Positions 1-9,835 of a DNA stretch of 50,872 nucleotides are shown here, piece by piece. A program made the position numbers and the translations under genes. The notes beneath the pieces are model-generated. The model did no database searches and was not told the origin of the DNA. It worked only from the letters and a program-made list of their open reading frames with translations. The stretch comes from Helicobacter acinonychis (lineage in GTDB: Bacteria > Campylobacterota > Campylobacteria > Campylobacterales > Helicobacteraceae), in assembly GCF_900461455.1 (NCBI RefSeq), contig NZ_UGIA01000002.1, positions 1-50,872 on the forward strand, in the 5' to 3' direction. Position 1 is the first letter of the stretch. Each line of letters begins with the position of its first letter.

Positions 1-515
1 AAAGGCAAAACGCGAATCGGACCCACCGCTTTAGCGATGCCTAAATTAGAGCGCAACAAATGTTGGCTTAAGGGCATTAGTCTGGAATTATTGAAAATGG
101 ATTTGAATAAAGATGTGTTTAAGATTGCATTTGATTTGATGAGCGATAAAGAAATCCGTAATTATGTGCTTAAAAACATGGTTTTTGAATTGCCTGTTAT
201 TGGTAAAAGGGAGTTTTTAAAAGACGCTCAAAAAAATCATCCCCTCTCTTAGCCTAGAAGATTTGGAATACGCCCATGGTTTTGGCGAAGTGCGCCCACA
301 AGTTTTAGACAAAACCAAGCGAAAACTAGAATTAGGCGAAAAAAAAGATTTGCACCCATAAAGGCATTACTTTTAACATGACCCCTTCTCCAGGCGCGAC
401 AAGTTGCTTACAAAACGCCCTTGTGGATTCCCAAGAAATCGTTGCGTATTTGGGCGAAAGCTTTGAATTAGAACGATTTTATAAAGATTTATCTCCAGAA
501 GAGTTGGAAAGTTAA
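1..515 (+). CDS. mqo: Malate:quinone oxidoreductase, C-terminal part, two frameshifts
   Basis: This is the 3' end of the membrane-associated FAD enzyme that oxidises malate to oxaloacetate and passes electrons to quinone. The reading frame is open from base 1 ([13 protein letters not shown]) and ends at TAA 513-515, but it must be read in three frames. Deleting one A from the A7 run near 230-236 gives [18 protein letters not shown]. Deleting one A from the A8 run near 339-346 gives [20 protein letters not shown]. The C-terminus [18 protein letters not shown] matches the H. pylori enzyme (HP0086) as I remember it. Both breaks lie in poly-A runs and the sequence on each side is conserved, so I read them as consensus errors rather than gene decay. 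The start lies outside the window. Confidence 0.85.
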
Positions 516-516
516 A

Positions 517-705
517 ATGCAAGAAGGACAAGAAGCCCAAGAAATCGCTAGAAAAGCCGTTAAAATTGTCTTTTTTTTAGGGCTTGTGGTGGTGCTTTTG
601 ATGATGATAAACCTTTACATGCTTATCAATCAAATCAATGCGAGCGCTCAAATGAGCCAAAAAATCAAAAAAATAGAAGAAAGACTCAATCAAGGGCAAC
701 AATAG
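517..705 (+). CDS. Small single-pass membrane protein of unknown function
   Basis: A 62-residue protein that starts one base after the mqo stop codon, so it is probably translated from the same message. Residues 1-14 are charged, residues about 16-38 form one hydrophobic segment (VFFLGLVVVLLMMINLYML), and the tail from about 45 is Gln/Lys/Glu-rich and looks able to form a short coiled coil. It matches in position the H. pylori hypothetical HP0085. No catalytic motif is visible. A membrane anchor or an assembly partner is possible, but nothing in the sequence shows its role. Confidence 0.75.
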   Translation: MQEGQEAQEIARKAVKIVFFLGLVVVLLMMINLYMLINQINASAQMSQKIKKIEERLNQGQQ

Positions 706-764
706 GGGCTTTGGTTTATTAAGCAGTAACGAAAGTTTTGTTTTAAAATAGGGTTTTTTAAATT

Positions 765-877
765 TAATTTTTATAGTAAAAACTCATTCCCTTAAGGGGT
801 ATTTTGAAATAATTCTCCCTACAACCCCCAACTAAAAACCCCCTAACCCAAGAAGACCGCTTAAGAAACTATCACTT
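765..877. repeat. Dispersed intergenic repeat, copy A
   Basis: A non-coding stretch that aligns imperfectly with 4041-4156. Shared blocks, in order, are AAGGGG, a TTTTGAAA/TTTTAAAA block, CTCCCTACA/CCCCCTACA, AAAACCCCCTAA/AAATCCCCCTAA, and CGCTTAAGAAACTATC/GCGGTTATCGCTT. Both copies lie at the end of a transcription unit. The rest of the gap before rplM is AT-rich and holds the rplM promoter. Confidence 0.5.
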
Positions 878-948
878 GTTATGCAAACTCTTTATTATAC
901 TCAACTTTAAACTTTCCTTAAATTCAGCAATATTTAAGTTTATTTTCT

Positions 949-954
949 TATAAT
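949..954 (+). promoter_or_regulatory. -10 box of the rplM-rpsI promoter
   Basis: A perfect TATAAT lies 30 bases upstream of the rplM ATG in AT-rich DNA. This is the usual look of an H. pylori sigma-80 promoter, which has a strong -10 and no clear -35. The ribosome-binding site AAAGGA follows just before the ATG. Confidence 0.7.
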
Positions 955-983
955 AGTCGCTTTAATTTTATCAAAGGATTCTT

Positions 984-1409
984 ATGACAAAGACTGCTAA
1001 AGTCAGTGACATCGTTCGTGATTGGGTCGTTTTGGACGCTAAGGACAAAGTTTTTGGCCGCTTGATCACTGAAATCGCCGTGCTTTTAAGAGGGAAACAC
1101 CGCCCTTTTTACACCCCAAATGTGGATTGTGGGGATTTTGTAGTCGTTATCAATGCCAATAAGGTTAAATTTTCAGGCATGAAATTAGAAGATAAAGAGT
1201 ATTTCACCCATTCAGGCTATTTTGGCAGCACCAAGAGTAAAACTCTCCAAGAAATGCTAGAAAAAACCCCTGAAAAGCTCTACCATTTAGCCGTTAGGGG
1301 CATGCTCCCTAAAACGAAATTAGGGAAAGCGATGATTAAAAAACTCAAAGTTTATTGTGATGATAAGCACCCTCACACCGCACAAACTAGCAAAAAGGAC
1401 GCTAAATGA
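984..1409 (+). CDS. rplM: 50S ribosomal protein L13
   Basis: A full-length 141-residue L13, which binds 23S rRNA early in large-subunit assembly. Family signatures seen are [14 protein letters not shown] near the N-terminus, [17 protein letters not shown], and the basic stretch [15 protein letters not shown] near residue 105. The ATG follows AAAGGATTCTT. Its stop overlaps the rpsI start as ATGA, so the two are translationally coupled, the standard rplM-rpsI pair. The sequence looks intact. Confidence 0.97.
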   Translation: MTKTAKVSDIVRDWVVLDAKDKVFGRLITEIAVLLRGKHRPFYTPNVDCGDFVVVINANKVKFSGMKLEDKEYFTHSGYFGSTKSKTLQEMLEKTPEKLYHLAVRGMLPKTKLGKAMIKKLKVYCDDKHPHTAQTSKKDAK

Positions 1410-1795
1410 GAAAAATCTATGCTACCGGTAAAAGAAAAACGGCTATCGCTAAAGTGTGGCTCACTCCGGGTAAAGGCGAATTGAGTATCAATGAGCAAAG
1501 CCTAAACCAATGGTTAGGTGGGCATGAAGCCATTAAAATGAAAGTCATGCAACCCTTACTTTTAACCAAACAAGAGCAATCCGTGGATATTAAAGCGGTG
1601 GTTTTTGGTGGAGGGTATTCTGCACAAGCGGAAGCCTTAAGGCATGGCATTTCTAAAGCCTTGAACGCTTATGATATTGTTTTTAGAGCCATTTTAAAAC
1701 CTAAAGGCTTGCTCACTAGGGATTCAAGGGTGGTCGAGCGCAAAAAATATGGTAAAAGAAAGGCCAGAAGAAGCCCGCAATTCTCTAAAAGATAA
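1406..1795 (+). CDS. rpsI: 30S ribosomal protein S9
   Basis: A 129-residue S9 beginning [14 protein letters not shown], the S9 N-terminal signature, and ending in the conserved basic tail [17 protein letters not shown]. The last Arg of this tail reaches the P-site tRNA in bacterial ribosomes. The ATG overlaps the rplM stop by four bases. A C/G hairpin follows the stop. Confidence 0.97.
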   Translation: MRKIYATGKRKTAIAKVWLTPGKGELSINEQSLNQWLGGHEAIKMKVMQPLLLTKQEQSVDIKAVVFGGGYSAQAEALRHGISKALNAYDIVFRAILKPKGLLTRDSRVVERKKYGKRKARRSPQFSKR

Positions 1796-1804
1796 TTTCT
1801 TTTA

Positions 1805-1822
1805 CTCCCCTTTTTGGGGGGG
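1805..1822 (+). terminator. Possible terminator after rpsI
   Basis: CTCCCC, five T, GGGGGG forms a short GC stem ten bases after the rpsI stop. The sequence after it is pyrimidine-rich but not a clean T-run, so termination may be partial. Confidence 0.4.
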
Positions 1823-1894
1823 CTTTGGCTCTCTCTTATTTTATTTATTTTATTCTTTTCTCTTTTCTCATTTTATTAAAGTTTCAAAATAATG

Positions 1895-1900
1895 TATAAT
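1895..1900 (+). promoter_or_regulatory. -10 box of the tlpC promoter
   Basis: TATAAT lies 40 bases upstream of the tlpC ATG in the 144-base gap after rpsI. The start codon is preceded by AAGG. Confidence 0.6.
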
Positions 1901-1939
1901 GATCATTCGTTATTGAATCAGTTGTAAAAGGCAAGGGCG

Positions 1940-3961
1940 ATGAAATCTACAAAAATTGGTTTTAAAATTGTCATAATGGTGTGTGCGGTTGTTGTTGCTA
2001 TTAGTGCTATTATGGGCGTTATTATCAACTACAAGGTTGAAAGCGTGTTGCAACACCAAGCCACGGAATTGTTGCAAAAAGAAGCCCGACTGACTGGTTT
2101 TAAAATTCAAGGCATTATGAAGCGCATTTTTATTGGCGTTAATACCCTTGAAAAATTTCTAAGCGATGAAAACGGCTCTGTCAATGACGCTCTAAAAAGG
2201 CGCTTGCTCTCTGAATTTTTACTCGCAAACCCTCATGTGCTATTGATTAGCGCTATTTATACGAAGGACAATGAGCGGGTCATCACTGCGATGAATACCC
2301 GTTCAAAAATCCTTTATCCTAGCATCGCACTCAATCCAAACATGACCAATCAAGCCAAATCGCTCAAAGAGGCGACCCACTCAGACCCCTATTATAAAGA
2401 GATCAACGGCGATAAAATCTATGGCATGGATATTACTCTTCCTTTAATGGATAAAAATCAAAATTCTATGGGCGCGTTAAACCTCTTTTTAAACATTGAT
2501 GCCTTTTATACAGATATAGTAGGCACAAGTAAAAGTAACACCTTTTTAATGGGGAAAGACGGTAGGCTTTTAATCAACCCCAATCATGAGATCCAAAGTA
2601 AAATTTTGAGCGCTATCAATCCGGATAAACGAGTGGCTAAAGCCGTAGAATATTATGACAAAAACGAAGCAGGCACTTTGAGTTACCATTCATTGAGCGG
2701 GAATACAGAAACCTTTTTAGCCATACAGCCCTTTGATTTTTTTGAAGAAAAAGGGGATAACAGCCATCATTGGCGTTGGGCTATTGGGAAATACATCAAT
2801 AAGTCTTTAGTGTTTGAAGAAGCGACAAACACCAGATACATTATTATCACCACTTTGATTTTAGGCGTGTTGGTATTAGCTTTTTTAGTCTTTGTCATTA
2901 TTTCCAATCTTGTCACCAAACGCATCAATGTGGTCAATAACACCCTAAATGATTTTTTCAACCTGCTCAATAACCCTAAAAATAATCATGCCATAAGCTT
3001 AACACCCCCAAACGCCTATGATGAAATCGGTCATATGCAAGCTTCTATCAATGAAAATATCCTTAAAACTCAAGAAAGCATTCAAGCCGATAATGAAGCG
3101 ATTCAAAACAGCCTTGAAGTGGCTAATTTTGTGGAAAGTGGGGATTTCACCCAAGAAATCGCATGCGTGCCTAAAAACAAAGACTTGCAAGCCTTAAGAA
3201 ACACGATTAATAGCATTATTCAGTATTTTCGCAACCAAATTGGCGCTAACATAGAAGCTTTAAATAACGCCCTAGAGCATTATAAAAATTTGGATTTTAC
3301 CCACCATATCCAAGACCCTAAAGCCAACATGGAAAAAGCGCTCAACACTTTAGGGCAAGAAATTTCTAGCATGCTTAAAGCTTCTTTAGGGTTTGCTAAC
3401 ACGCTCAATAATGAATCCAAAGACTTAAAAACTTGCGTGGATAATTTGACCAAAACCGCCCACAAGCAAGAAAGAAGCTTGCAAAACACCACTAAATCCT
3501 TAGAAGAAATCACTAATATCATTACAACGATTGATTCTAAAAGCCAAGAGATGATCTCTCAAGGCGAAGACATTAAAAGCGTGGTGGATATGATTAGAGA
3601 CATCGCCGATCAAACGAATTTATTAGCCCTAAATGCTGCTATTGAAGCCGCAAGAGCCGGCGAGCATGGGAGAGGCTTTGCGGTGGTGGCTGATGAAGTG
3701 CGAAAGCTCGCTGAAAGGACGCAAAAATCGCTCAGTGAAATTGAAGCGAATATTAATATTCTTGTTCAAAGCATCGCCGATAACGCTGAATCCATTAAAA
3801 TGCAAAAATAAGGGCGTGGAAAATATCCACCGCTCCATAACGCCTTGCAACAAGATGTGCAAGATAATTTGACTATCGCTAACCATTCTTTACAAGTCAG
3901 CGATAAAATTGATGGGATCTCCCAAGATATTTTAGAAGATGTGGGTAAAAAGAAGTTTTAA
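1940..3961 (+). CDS. tlpC: Methyl-accepting chemotaxis receptor TlpC
   Basis: A transmembrane chemoreceptor that signals through CheW/CheA to the flagellar motor. Residues about 8-28 are the first membrane helix. Residues 30-295 form the periplasmic sensor, with the [18 protein letters not shown] stretch typical of Cache-type domains. A second membrane helix follows near 300-322. The rest is cytoplasmic, with the MCP hairpin tip [20 protein letters not shown] and [16 protein letters not shown]. The frame breaks after residue 623 at ATGCAAAAATAAGG. Removing one A, and adding one base in CCATAACGCC shortly after, restores [11 protein letters not shown] then [19 protein letters not shown] to the end KKKF, giving about 673 residues. 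Two compensating one-base changes close together look like consensus errors. It matches HP0082. Confidence 0.9.
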
Positions 3962-4040
3962 TTCCAAAAATGGTGGGTTAAGCTTTATTTTATCGTTTTA
4001 GATTTATTTTATTATCAAAATCACAAGAGAATATCATTTT

Positions 4041-4156
4041 AAATTTTATGATAAAAATCATAAGAGAATAAAGGGGCGTTTTAAAACTTCTCCCCCTACA
4101 GCCCCTTTTTAAAATCCCCCTAACTCCAAAAACCTCTTTTAAAGCGGTTATCGCTT
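4041..4156. repeat. Dispersed intergenic repeat, copy B
   Basis: The second copy of the imperfect repeat at 765-877, between the convergent ends of tlpC and the acidic repeat protein. It reads AAAGGGGCGTTTTAAAACTT, then CTCCCCCTACAGCCCC, then AAATCCCCCTAACTCC, then AAAGCGGTTATCGCTTGG. No open frame is supported here. Confidence 0.5.
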
Positions 4157-4187
4157 GGATTCAAATCAAGCCCTTTTATAAGATTAT

Positions 4188-4213
4188 AAAAAACGCTTTT
4201 TCTAGCGTTTTTT
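4188..4213. terminator. Bidirectional terminator between tlpC and the acidic repeat gene
   Basis: A perfect 10-bp stem AAAAAACGCT / AGCGTTTTTT with a 6-base loop TTTTCT. Because the arms begin and end in A/T runs, it can terminate both the plus-strand tlpC transcript and the minus-strand gene whose stop lies 12 bases further on. Confidence 0.85.
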
Positions 4214-4224
4214 AAATTTTGTTA

Positions 4225-6048
4225 TCAATTCCCCATATCGCCCATATCGCCCATGTCACCCATATCATCGCTACCACCCATATCATCGCTACCACCCATA
4301 TCATCGCTACCACCCATATCATCGCTACCACCCATATCATCGCTACCACCCATATCATCGTTGTCCCCCATATCACCAGAATCGCCATTACCCATGTCGT
4401 TTGTGCCACTCATGTCGTCATTCATGTCATCGTTCATGTTGCTTGAATCGTCGTTGGTATCATTGGAGCTATCGTTCATGTTATTCGAATCATCAGCGTT
4501 ATTATCGTTCATGTTATTCGAATCATCAGCGTTATTATCGTTCATGTCGTTCGCATCAGTGTTATTGGTATCGTCGGTATTATCCATGCCGTTGGTGTTT
4601 TTATCGTCGGTGTCGTTAGCGTTGCTGTTATCGTTAGCATCAATGTTAGTGTTATCATCTTTATTGTCAGTGTCGCTCCCCTTTGTGTCAGCGGCGCCAT
4701 CGGTTTTAATATCCGTGGGGTTGTTAGGGTTTATGAGCGCGTTATTTCCCTTGTCTTTGTCATCATCTGTGTGCATATTGTCTGCATCATTGATGGGCGT
4801 TTGAATGGGGTTATTCGCCAAATCGTCTGCATTGTCTCTATCATCGCCATCAATTTTCAAACTCCCATCTAAATAGTTTCCTACCACATCGCTGCTATGG
4901 CTTAATTGTTGCACACTGTCTAGCGCTTTATCCACTTGAGCTTGTTGCTCGCTTGAAAGCCCTTTTTGAGAGTCTTTTAAGCTGCTATCTAGTTGATTAA
5001 GGTTATTATCCAGCTTGTCTCTAACTTCCATAGCTTTATTAACAACTGCATCAATCTTGCTAGGGCTCGCCCCATCTTGCTTCATTTCTCTGATTTGCCC
5101 CACTAAATGGTCCAGCTCTTTGGCTTGAGAAGTGATCGCATTGACGCTTTTAGCGGGCATGGCATTAGTTTTAAAAAGCGCGTTGTCTTTGAGCGTATGG
5201 CCATTGTCTAAATTGATTAGGGCATGGTTTAAGCGGTTGGTTTGAATATCTTTACTGAATTTAGGATCACGATAAAAGCTCATGAGATCGGTTGGTTGTT
5301 GGGATTTATCATCAGTAGGTGCATTCAACTGGTTGTCATCCTCATGCTCCAAGCTTTCTTCGTTGTCTATTGCATACATGTAATCTTCTAACATCAAGTA
5401 ATCTTGAACCTGTGCCATGAAAAACATGCTAGGGTAAAAGCCATACAATCCATCAAAAAATCCCCCATACAAACCGCCATACATGCCATACATACCCATC
5501 CCATACATGCCATAATAAGGGTTATAGTAATTCATGGGGTTGTAGTAATCATTCTTGTAATAAGGACTTTGGACTTTTTGGCTTTCTTGTTGCTTTTTGA
5601 GATACGCCGTGACCACACTCAAATTAGCGAGCATTTTTTGAGCCGTTTTTTGATCTTTTAAAGAAACGCCTAAAGGGATATAAATACCGGTGCGGTAACT
5701 GTAAAAAGAATCCCTAGCGATGATCTTAAGGTAGTATTGCAAATCTTTTTGCAATTTTAAAGCCTGTTTTAAACGTGCATGCATTCCTAAAGTCCCCAAT
5801 AAATTAGAGCCAAAACGCATTTTTTCCACCAATGCACTGAATTTTTTCGCATCGCCATTAGCCGCATTAATATAATTTAAAGCGGTAGCCCCCCACTCTT
5901 TAGTGTTGCTTTGATACCCCCCAATATCCACCGCTTTAGAGACTAAATCCCCTTTTAATTGCGCATCTTTTAAATCAAACAACGCCTTATTCACGCTTAT
6001 AGCGTTTAGGCTAATGGTTATCATCAAAAATATTTTTATAATCTTCAT
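4225..6048 (-). CDS. Secreted acidic Asp/Asn-rich repeat protein, unknown function
   Basis: A 607-residue protein with an N-terminal signal-like stretch (MKIIKIFLMITISLNAISVN). Residues about 25-155 are a helical domain. Residues about 165-215 are very rich in Tyr, Gly and Met (YYNPYYGMYGMGMYGMYGG). A helical, Gln/Lys-rich region follows (about 290-395). The last 200 residues are almost only Asp, Asn, Ser, Met and Gly. This tail holds two copies of a NNADDSNNMND block, five copies of DDMGGS and three of MGD. Such a tail is highly acidic and could bind cations, but that is inference. It follows no catalytic family I recognise. It is monocistronic, between convergent tlpC and prfA. Length should vary between strains by repeat slippage. 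Confidence 0.7.
   Translation of the reverse strand: MKIIKIFLMITISLNAISVNKALFDLKDAQLKGDLVSKAVDIGGYQSNTKEWGATALNYINAANGDAKKFSALVEKMRFGSNLLGTLGMHARLKQALKLQKDLQYYLKIIARDSFYSYRTGIYIPLGVSLKDQKTAQKMLANLSVVTAYLKKQQESQKVQSPYYKNDYYNPMNYYNPYYGMYGMGMYGMYGGLYGGFFDGLYGFYPSMFFMAQVQDYLMLEDYMYAIDNEESLEHEDDNQLNAPTDDKSQQPTDLMSFYRDPKFSKDIQTNRLNHALINLDNGHTLKDNALFKTNAMPAKSVNAITSQAKELDHLVGQIREMKQDGASPSKIDAVVNKAMEVRDKLDNNLNQLDSSLKDSQKGLSSEQQAQVDKALDSVQQLSHSSDVVGNYLDGSLKIDGDDRDNADDLANNPIQTPINDADNMHTDDDKDKGNNALINPNNPTDIKTDGAADTKGSDTDNKDDNTNIDANDNSNANDTDDKNTNGMDNTDDTNNTDANDMNDNNADDSNNMNDNNADDSNNMNDSSNDTNDDSSNMNDDMNDDMSGTNDMGNGDSGDMGDNDDMGGSDDMGGSDDMGGSDDMGGSDDMGGSDDMGDMGDMGDMGN
4261..4350 (-). repeat. Coding tandem repeat, five 18-bp units (DDMGGS)
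   Basis: Five exact 18-bp units, plus-strand CATATCATCGCTACCACC, in frame at the C-terminus of the acidic protein. They are flanked on the stop side by three 9-bp units of similar sequence. Unit-number changes keep the frame, so they change protein length and not expression. Confidence 0.9.
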
Positions 6049-6158
6049 CTATAACCTTAAAATATCTCTTATGAGCATTATAGACTATTTTTAGAAACCT
6101 AAACGGGATTTTAAAAAAATGGGTTTTTTAACTTTATTTGATTATCTTAGTGGGGATT

Positions 6159-7217
6159 TTATTCAAACTGGCTTTGAGCATGAGCGATTAAAGGGTTGAT
6201 CACTTCATCTAAATTCCCTGAAAGCATGATTTCTTCTAAACTATATAAAGTTAAATTGATTCTATGCTCGCTCAAGCGGTTTTGCGGGTAATTGTAGGTA
6301 CGGATCCTTTCGCTCCTATCCCCACTGCCGACTTGCTCTTTTCTGTCTTTAGCGTTAGCGAGTTGTTGCTCTTCAATTTGTTTTTCATAAAGGCGTGCTT
6401 TTAAGATTTTTAGGGCTTTGTCCTTGTTTTTATGCTGCGATTTTTCATCTTGCATGCTCACGCTGATATTAGTGGGGAGATGCGTGATGCGAACCGCAGA
6501 GTCTGTGGTATTGACGCATTGCCCCCCATGCCCACCAGCACGAAACACTTCAATCTTTAAATCGCTAGGATTGATAGAAATTTCCACATCATCTACTTCA
6601 GGCATGATCGCTACCGTGATAGCGGAAGTGTGGATACGCCCTTGAGATTCTGTCTCAGGGACTCTTTGGACTCTGTGCGTGCCTGCTTCAAATTTGAGCC
6701 TTGAATACACGCCCTTGCCCTTAATCAAAGCGATGATTTCTTTATAGCCCCCTACGCTATTTTCACTAGAGCTCACAATCTCTACTTTCCACTTTTTCAA
6801 ATCTGCATAACGGCAATACGCCTTAAACAAATCCCCTACAAAAATGCCCGCTTCATCGCCCCCTGTACCAGCTCTTAATTCTAAATAGATATTTTTATCG
6901 TCATTAGGATCTTTGGGGATAAGGAGTTGCTTAATCGTAGTTTCTAGCTCGCTTTTTTTAATTTCTAAAATTTTCAATTCTTCTTTGGCGAGTTCGCTCA
7001 ATTCTTTGTCTTCTAAAAGCTCTTTATTTTCTTTGATATTTTCTAAAACGCTCAAATACTCTTTACTCGCCACTGAAATTTCTTCAATAGAGCTTTGCTC
7101 TTTGCTCAATTCAGTGAGTTTTTTAATATCATTAATTACTTCAGCACTAGAGAGTAAGGCTGTGAGTTCGTCGTATCGTTTGAGAATGGAAGAAAGCTTT
7201 TCGGCTAGAATGGACAT
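6159..7217 (-). CDS. prfA: Peptide chain release factor 1
   Basis: A full-length 352-residue RF1, which reads UAA and UAG and triggers peptide release. The GGQ catalytic loop is seen in [19 protein letters not shown]. The stop-codon recognition tripeptide sits in [15 protein letters not shown] (PET at the PxT position). The N-terminal half is a long helical bundle. It lies downstream of rpsT on the same strand with a 118-base gap, in the order known for H. pylori (HP0077 after HP0076). Confidence 0.96.
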   Translation of the reverse strand: MSILAEKLSSILKRYDELTALLSSAEVINDIKKLTELSKEQSSIEEISVASKEYLSVLENIKENKELLEDKELSELAKEELKILEIKKSELETTIKQLLIPKDPNDDKNIYLELRAGTGGDEAGIFVGDLFKAYCRYADLKKWKVEIVSSSENSVGGYKEIIALIKGKGVYSRLKFEAGTHRVQRVPETESQGRIHTSAITVAIMPEVDDVEISINPSDLKIEVFRAGGHGGQCVNTTDSAVRITHLPTNISVSMQDEKSQHKNKDKALKILKARLYEKQIEEQQLANAKDRKEQVGSGDRSERIRTYNYPQNRLSEHRINLTLYSLEEIMLSGNLDEVINPLIAHAQSQFE

Positions 7218-7335
7218 GCAAGACTACCTATAAAATTAAAAAAAAAGATGCAACAACCTAAAAAACGCAAAACTTAAAAAGAAGCCCAATAATAAAATTT
7301 CATTATGAGCTAAAGGAGTTAAACCACCCTTCAAA

Positions 7336-7605
7336 CTAAGCGAGAGCGATTTTTTTCACTGAAGCGTTAAGCCTTGAAACTTTCCTAGAAGCGGTGTTTT
7401 TCTTTAAAATACCCTTGCTGACAAATTTATGCAACTCCTTATTAGCGATCTTCAAACGCTCTTGAGCTTTTTCGACATCATTGACAGCGACCGCTTCACG
7501 CACGGCTTTAATGATATTTTTAATTTTGGTTTTATAGAACCTATTTCTTTCGGTTCTTTTAATGGTCTGTCTGATTCGTTTTTCTGCGGACTTATGATTT
7601 GCCAT
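7336..7605 (-). CDS. rpsT: 30S ribosomal protein S20
   Basis: An 89-residue S20 with the typical start [20 protein letters not shown] and a basic, all-helical composition. It binds 16S rRNA directly. The gene is divergent from glmM, and the 90-base gap between them must hold both promoters. Confidence 0.95.
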   Translation of the reverse strand: MANHKSAEKRIRQTIKRTERNRFYKTKIKNIIKAVREAVAVNDVEKAQERLKIANKELHKFVSKGILKKNTASRKVSRLNASVKKIALA

Positions 7606-7695
7606 AGCCTTGTTTTAATCCCTTTGTAATGTAAAATTTGGCATAATCCTATCTAAAAATTGATTAAAAATAGTTTAAAAGGTCTTTTAATAACG

Positions 7696-9033
7696 ATGAA
7701 AATTTTTGGAACTGATGGCGTGAGAGGTAGAGCAGGGGTGAAACTCACCCCCATGTTTGTGATGCGTTTAGGGATTGCTGCAGGATTGTATTTTAAAAAA
7801 CATTCTAAAACCGATAAAATTTTAATTGGTAAAGACACTAGAAAAAGCGGCTACATGGTAGAAAACGCTCTAGTGAGTGCACTCACTTCCATAGGCTATA
7901 ATGTGATCCAAATAGGACCTATGCCTACCCCTGCAATTGCGTTTTTAACTGAAGACATGCGCTGTGATGCAGGCATTATGATAAGCGCGAGCCATAACCC
8001 TTTTGAAGACAATGGTATTAAGTTTTTCAATTCTTATGGCTATAAACTTAAAGAAGAAGAAGAAAGAGCGATTGAAGAAATCTTTCATAATGAAGAGTTA
8101 TTGCATTCTAGTTATAAAGTAGGCGAGAGCGTTGGCAACGCTAAAAGGATAGACGATGTCATAGGGCGTTATATCGTGCATTTAAAACACTCTTTCCCTA
8201 AACATTTAAACTTACAGAGTTTAAGGATCGTGTTAGATACGGCTAATGGCGCAGCTTATAAGGTGGCTCCGGTCGTCTTTAGCGAGCTTGGGGCTGATGT
8301 GTTAGTGATCAATGATGAGCCTAATGGGTGTAATATCAATGAGCAATGCGGAGCTTTACACCCTAACCAATTGAGCCAAGAAGTGAAAAAATACCGCGCG
8401 GATCTAGGCTTTGCTTTTGATGGCGATGCTGACAGGCTAGTGGTGGTGGATAATTTAGGGAATATCGTGCATGGGGACAAGCTTTTAGGGGTGTTAGGGG
8501 TTTATCAAAAATCTAAAAACGCCCTTTCTTCTCAAGCGATTGTCGCTACTAATATGAGTAATTTAGCCCTTAAAGAATATTTAAAATCCCAAGATTTAGA
8601 ATTAAAGCATTGCACGATTGGGGATAAATTTGTGAGCGAATGCATGCAATTGAATAAAGCCAATTTTGGAGGCGAGCAAAGCGGGCATATTATTTTTAGC
8701 GATTACGCTAAAACCGGCGATGGCTTGGTGTGTGCCTTGCAAGTGAGTGCATTAGTGTTAGAAAGCAAACTTGCAAGCTCTGTCGCTCTAAACCCCTTTG
8801 AATTATACCCCCAAAGCTTGGTGAATTTGGATATTCAAAAAAAGCTTCCTTTAGAAAGCTTGAAAGGTTATAGCGCTCTTTTAAAAGAATTAGACAAACT
8901 AGAGATCCGCCATTTAATCCGTTATAGCGGCACTGAAAACAAACTGCGAATCCTTTTAGAAGCTAAAGATGAAAAATTACTAGAATTAAAAATGCAAGAA
9001 TTAAAAGAGTTTTTTGAAGGGCATTTGTGCTAA
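7696..9033 (+). CDS. glmM: Phosphoglucosamine mutase
   Basis: A 445-residue enzyme converting glucosamine-6-phosphate to glucosamine-1-phosphate for peptidoglycan and LPS. It was once called ureC because it lies near the urease genes. Seen are the N-terminus [11 protein letters not shown], the phosphoserine loop [14 protein letters not shown] (Ser near residue 99), the metal loop [13 protein letters not shown] and the phosphate-binding [14 protein letters not shown]. An upstream in-frame start at 7660 exists, but the ATG at 7696 gives the conserved N-terminus and has AAAAGG upstream, so I chose it. Its stop overlaps the lspA GTG. Confidence 0.96.
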   Translation: MKIFGTDGVRGRAGVKLTPMFVMRLGIAAGLYFKKHSKTDKILIGKDTRKSGYMVENALVSALTSIGYNVIQIGPMPTPAIAFLTEDMRCDAGIMISASHNPFEDNGIKFFNSYGYKLKEEEERAIEEIFHNEELLHSSYKVGESVGNAKRIDDVIGRYIVHLKHSFPKHLNLQSLRIVLDTANGAAYKVAPVVFSELGADVLVINDEPNGCNINEQCGALHPNQLSQEVKKYRADLGFAFDGDADRLVVVDNLGNIVHGDKLLGVLGVYQKSKNALSSQAIVATNMSNLALKEYLKSQDLELKHCTIGDKFVSECMQLNKANFGGEQSGHIIFSDYAKTGDGLVCALQVSALVLESKLASSVALNPFELYPQSLVNLDIQKKLPLESLKGYSALLKELDKLEIRHLIRYSGTENKLRILLEAKDEKLLELKMQELKEFFEGHLC

Positions 9034-9500
9034 AAACCACCCAAACAAGCCTGTTTATTTTTATAGGGGTTTTTCTCCTTATTTTTGGCACAGATCAAGC
9101 GATCAAATACGCTATTTTAGAGGGGTTTCGCTATGAGAGTTCTATTATAGATATTGTTTTAGTGTTCAATAAGGGCGTGGCATTTTCGCTGCTTAGTTTT
9201 TTAGAGGGGAGTTTAAAATACTTGCAAATCCTTTTAATTTTAGGGCTTTTTATCTTTTTAATGCGCCAAATTGAGCTTTTTAAAGCCCATACGATAGAGT
9301 TTGGCATGGTGTTTGGTGCTGGGGTTTCTAATATTTTGGATAGGTTTGTGCATGGGGGCGTTGTGGATTATGTGTATTATCATTATGGATTTGATTTTGC
9401 TATTTTTAATTTCGCCGATGTGATGATAGATGTGGGCGTGGGCGTTTTATTAATAAGACAATTCTTTTTTAAGCAAAAACAAAACAAAATTAAGGCATAA
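9027..9500 (+). CDS. lspA: Lipoprotein signal peptidase II
   Basis: A 157-residue inner-membrane aspartyl protease that removes signal peptides from prolipoproteins. Four hydrophobic segments are visible. Conserved boxes are [39 protein letters not shown] and [11 protein letters not shown]; the Asp residues in the last two boxes are the catalytic pair. It starts with GTG inside the glmM stop region, with GAAGGG five bases upstream, so it is coupled to glmM. Confidence 0.94.
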   Translation: MLKTTQTSLFIFIGVFLLIFGTDQAIKYAILEGFRYESSIIDIVLVFNKGVAFSLLSFLEGSLKYLQILLILGLFIFLMRQIELFKAHTIEFGMVFGAGVSNILDRFVHGGVVDYVYYHYGFDFAIFNFADVMIDVGVGVLLIRQFFFKQKQNKIKA

Positions 9501-9518
9501 TCGCCCTTTTTAACAAAA

Positions 9519-9594
9519 GGTCGCGTAGCTCAGTTGGTAGAGCACTACCTTGACATGGTAGTGGTCGCTGGTTCAAGTCCAGTCGTGGCCACCA
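9519..9594 (+). tRNA. tRNA-Val (anticodon GAC)
   Basis: A 76-nt cloverleaf. The acceptor GGTCGCG pairs with CGTGGCC using two G-U pairs. The anticodon stem CTACC/GGTAG encloses the 7-base loop TTGACAT with GAC at 9552-9554. The T-arm GCTGGTTCAAGTCCAGT is canonical, and CCA is encoded at 9592-9594. It begins 18 bases after the lspA stop. Confidence 0.97.
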
Positions 9595-9697
9595 TTATTA
9601 CATTACTCCAATTTTAATTCTCATTTTGCAAATTTTTGATTGCCTCTAAAATGATATTCAAAAATCGTTAAACACGCTAAAATAACGCCCTTAAAAG

Positions 9698-9774
9698 ATA
9701 ACACTAATTTGTTACAAATAACATTCAATGATAATCACTTTTGTTAATCTTAGTTAATTGAAAATGGCTACAAT
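9698..9774 (+). promoter_or_regulatory. ureA promoter with NikR operator region
   Basis: TACAAT at 9769-9774 is the known ureA -10 box and places the start of transcription near 9781. The AT-rich stretch ATAACACTAATTTGTTACAA with ATAACATTCAATGATAAT after it (9698-9736) occupies the position where nickel-bound NikR binds in H. pylori. The operator half-sites are partly degenerate here. The leader ends in AGGAGAAGGAG just before the ureA ATG. The assignment rests on position and partial sequence match. Confidence 0.7.
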
Positions 9775-9835
9775 CACTCCAACCTTGATGCTTATGTCTT
9801 CAAGGAAAACACTTTAAGAATGAGGAGAAGGAGAG

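Noticed and set aside
4261-4350. A short CRISPR-like or iteron array
   Set aside because: The 18-bp units are adjacent, without spacers, and encode DDMGGS in frame.
4253-4804. A 183-residue plus-strand open frame rich in Ser, Leu and Pro
   Set aside because: It is the complement of the Asp/Asn repeat tail of the minus-strand gene. The repeated codons leave all frames open, and it has no ribosome-binding site.
7660-7695. A longer GlmM with 12 extra N-terminal residues
   Set aside because: The extra part is not in the family, and the ATG at 7696 gives the conserved start.
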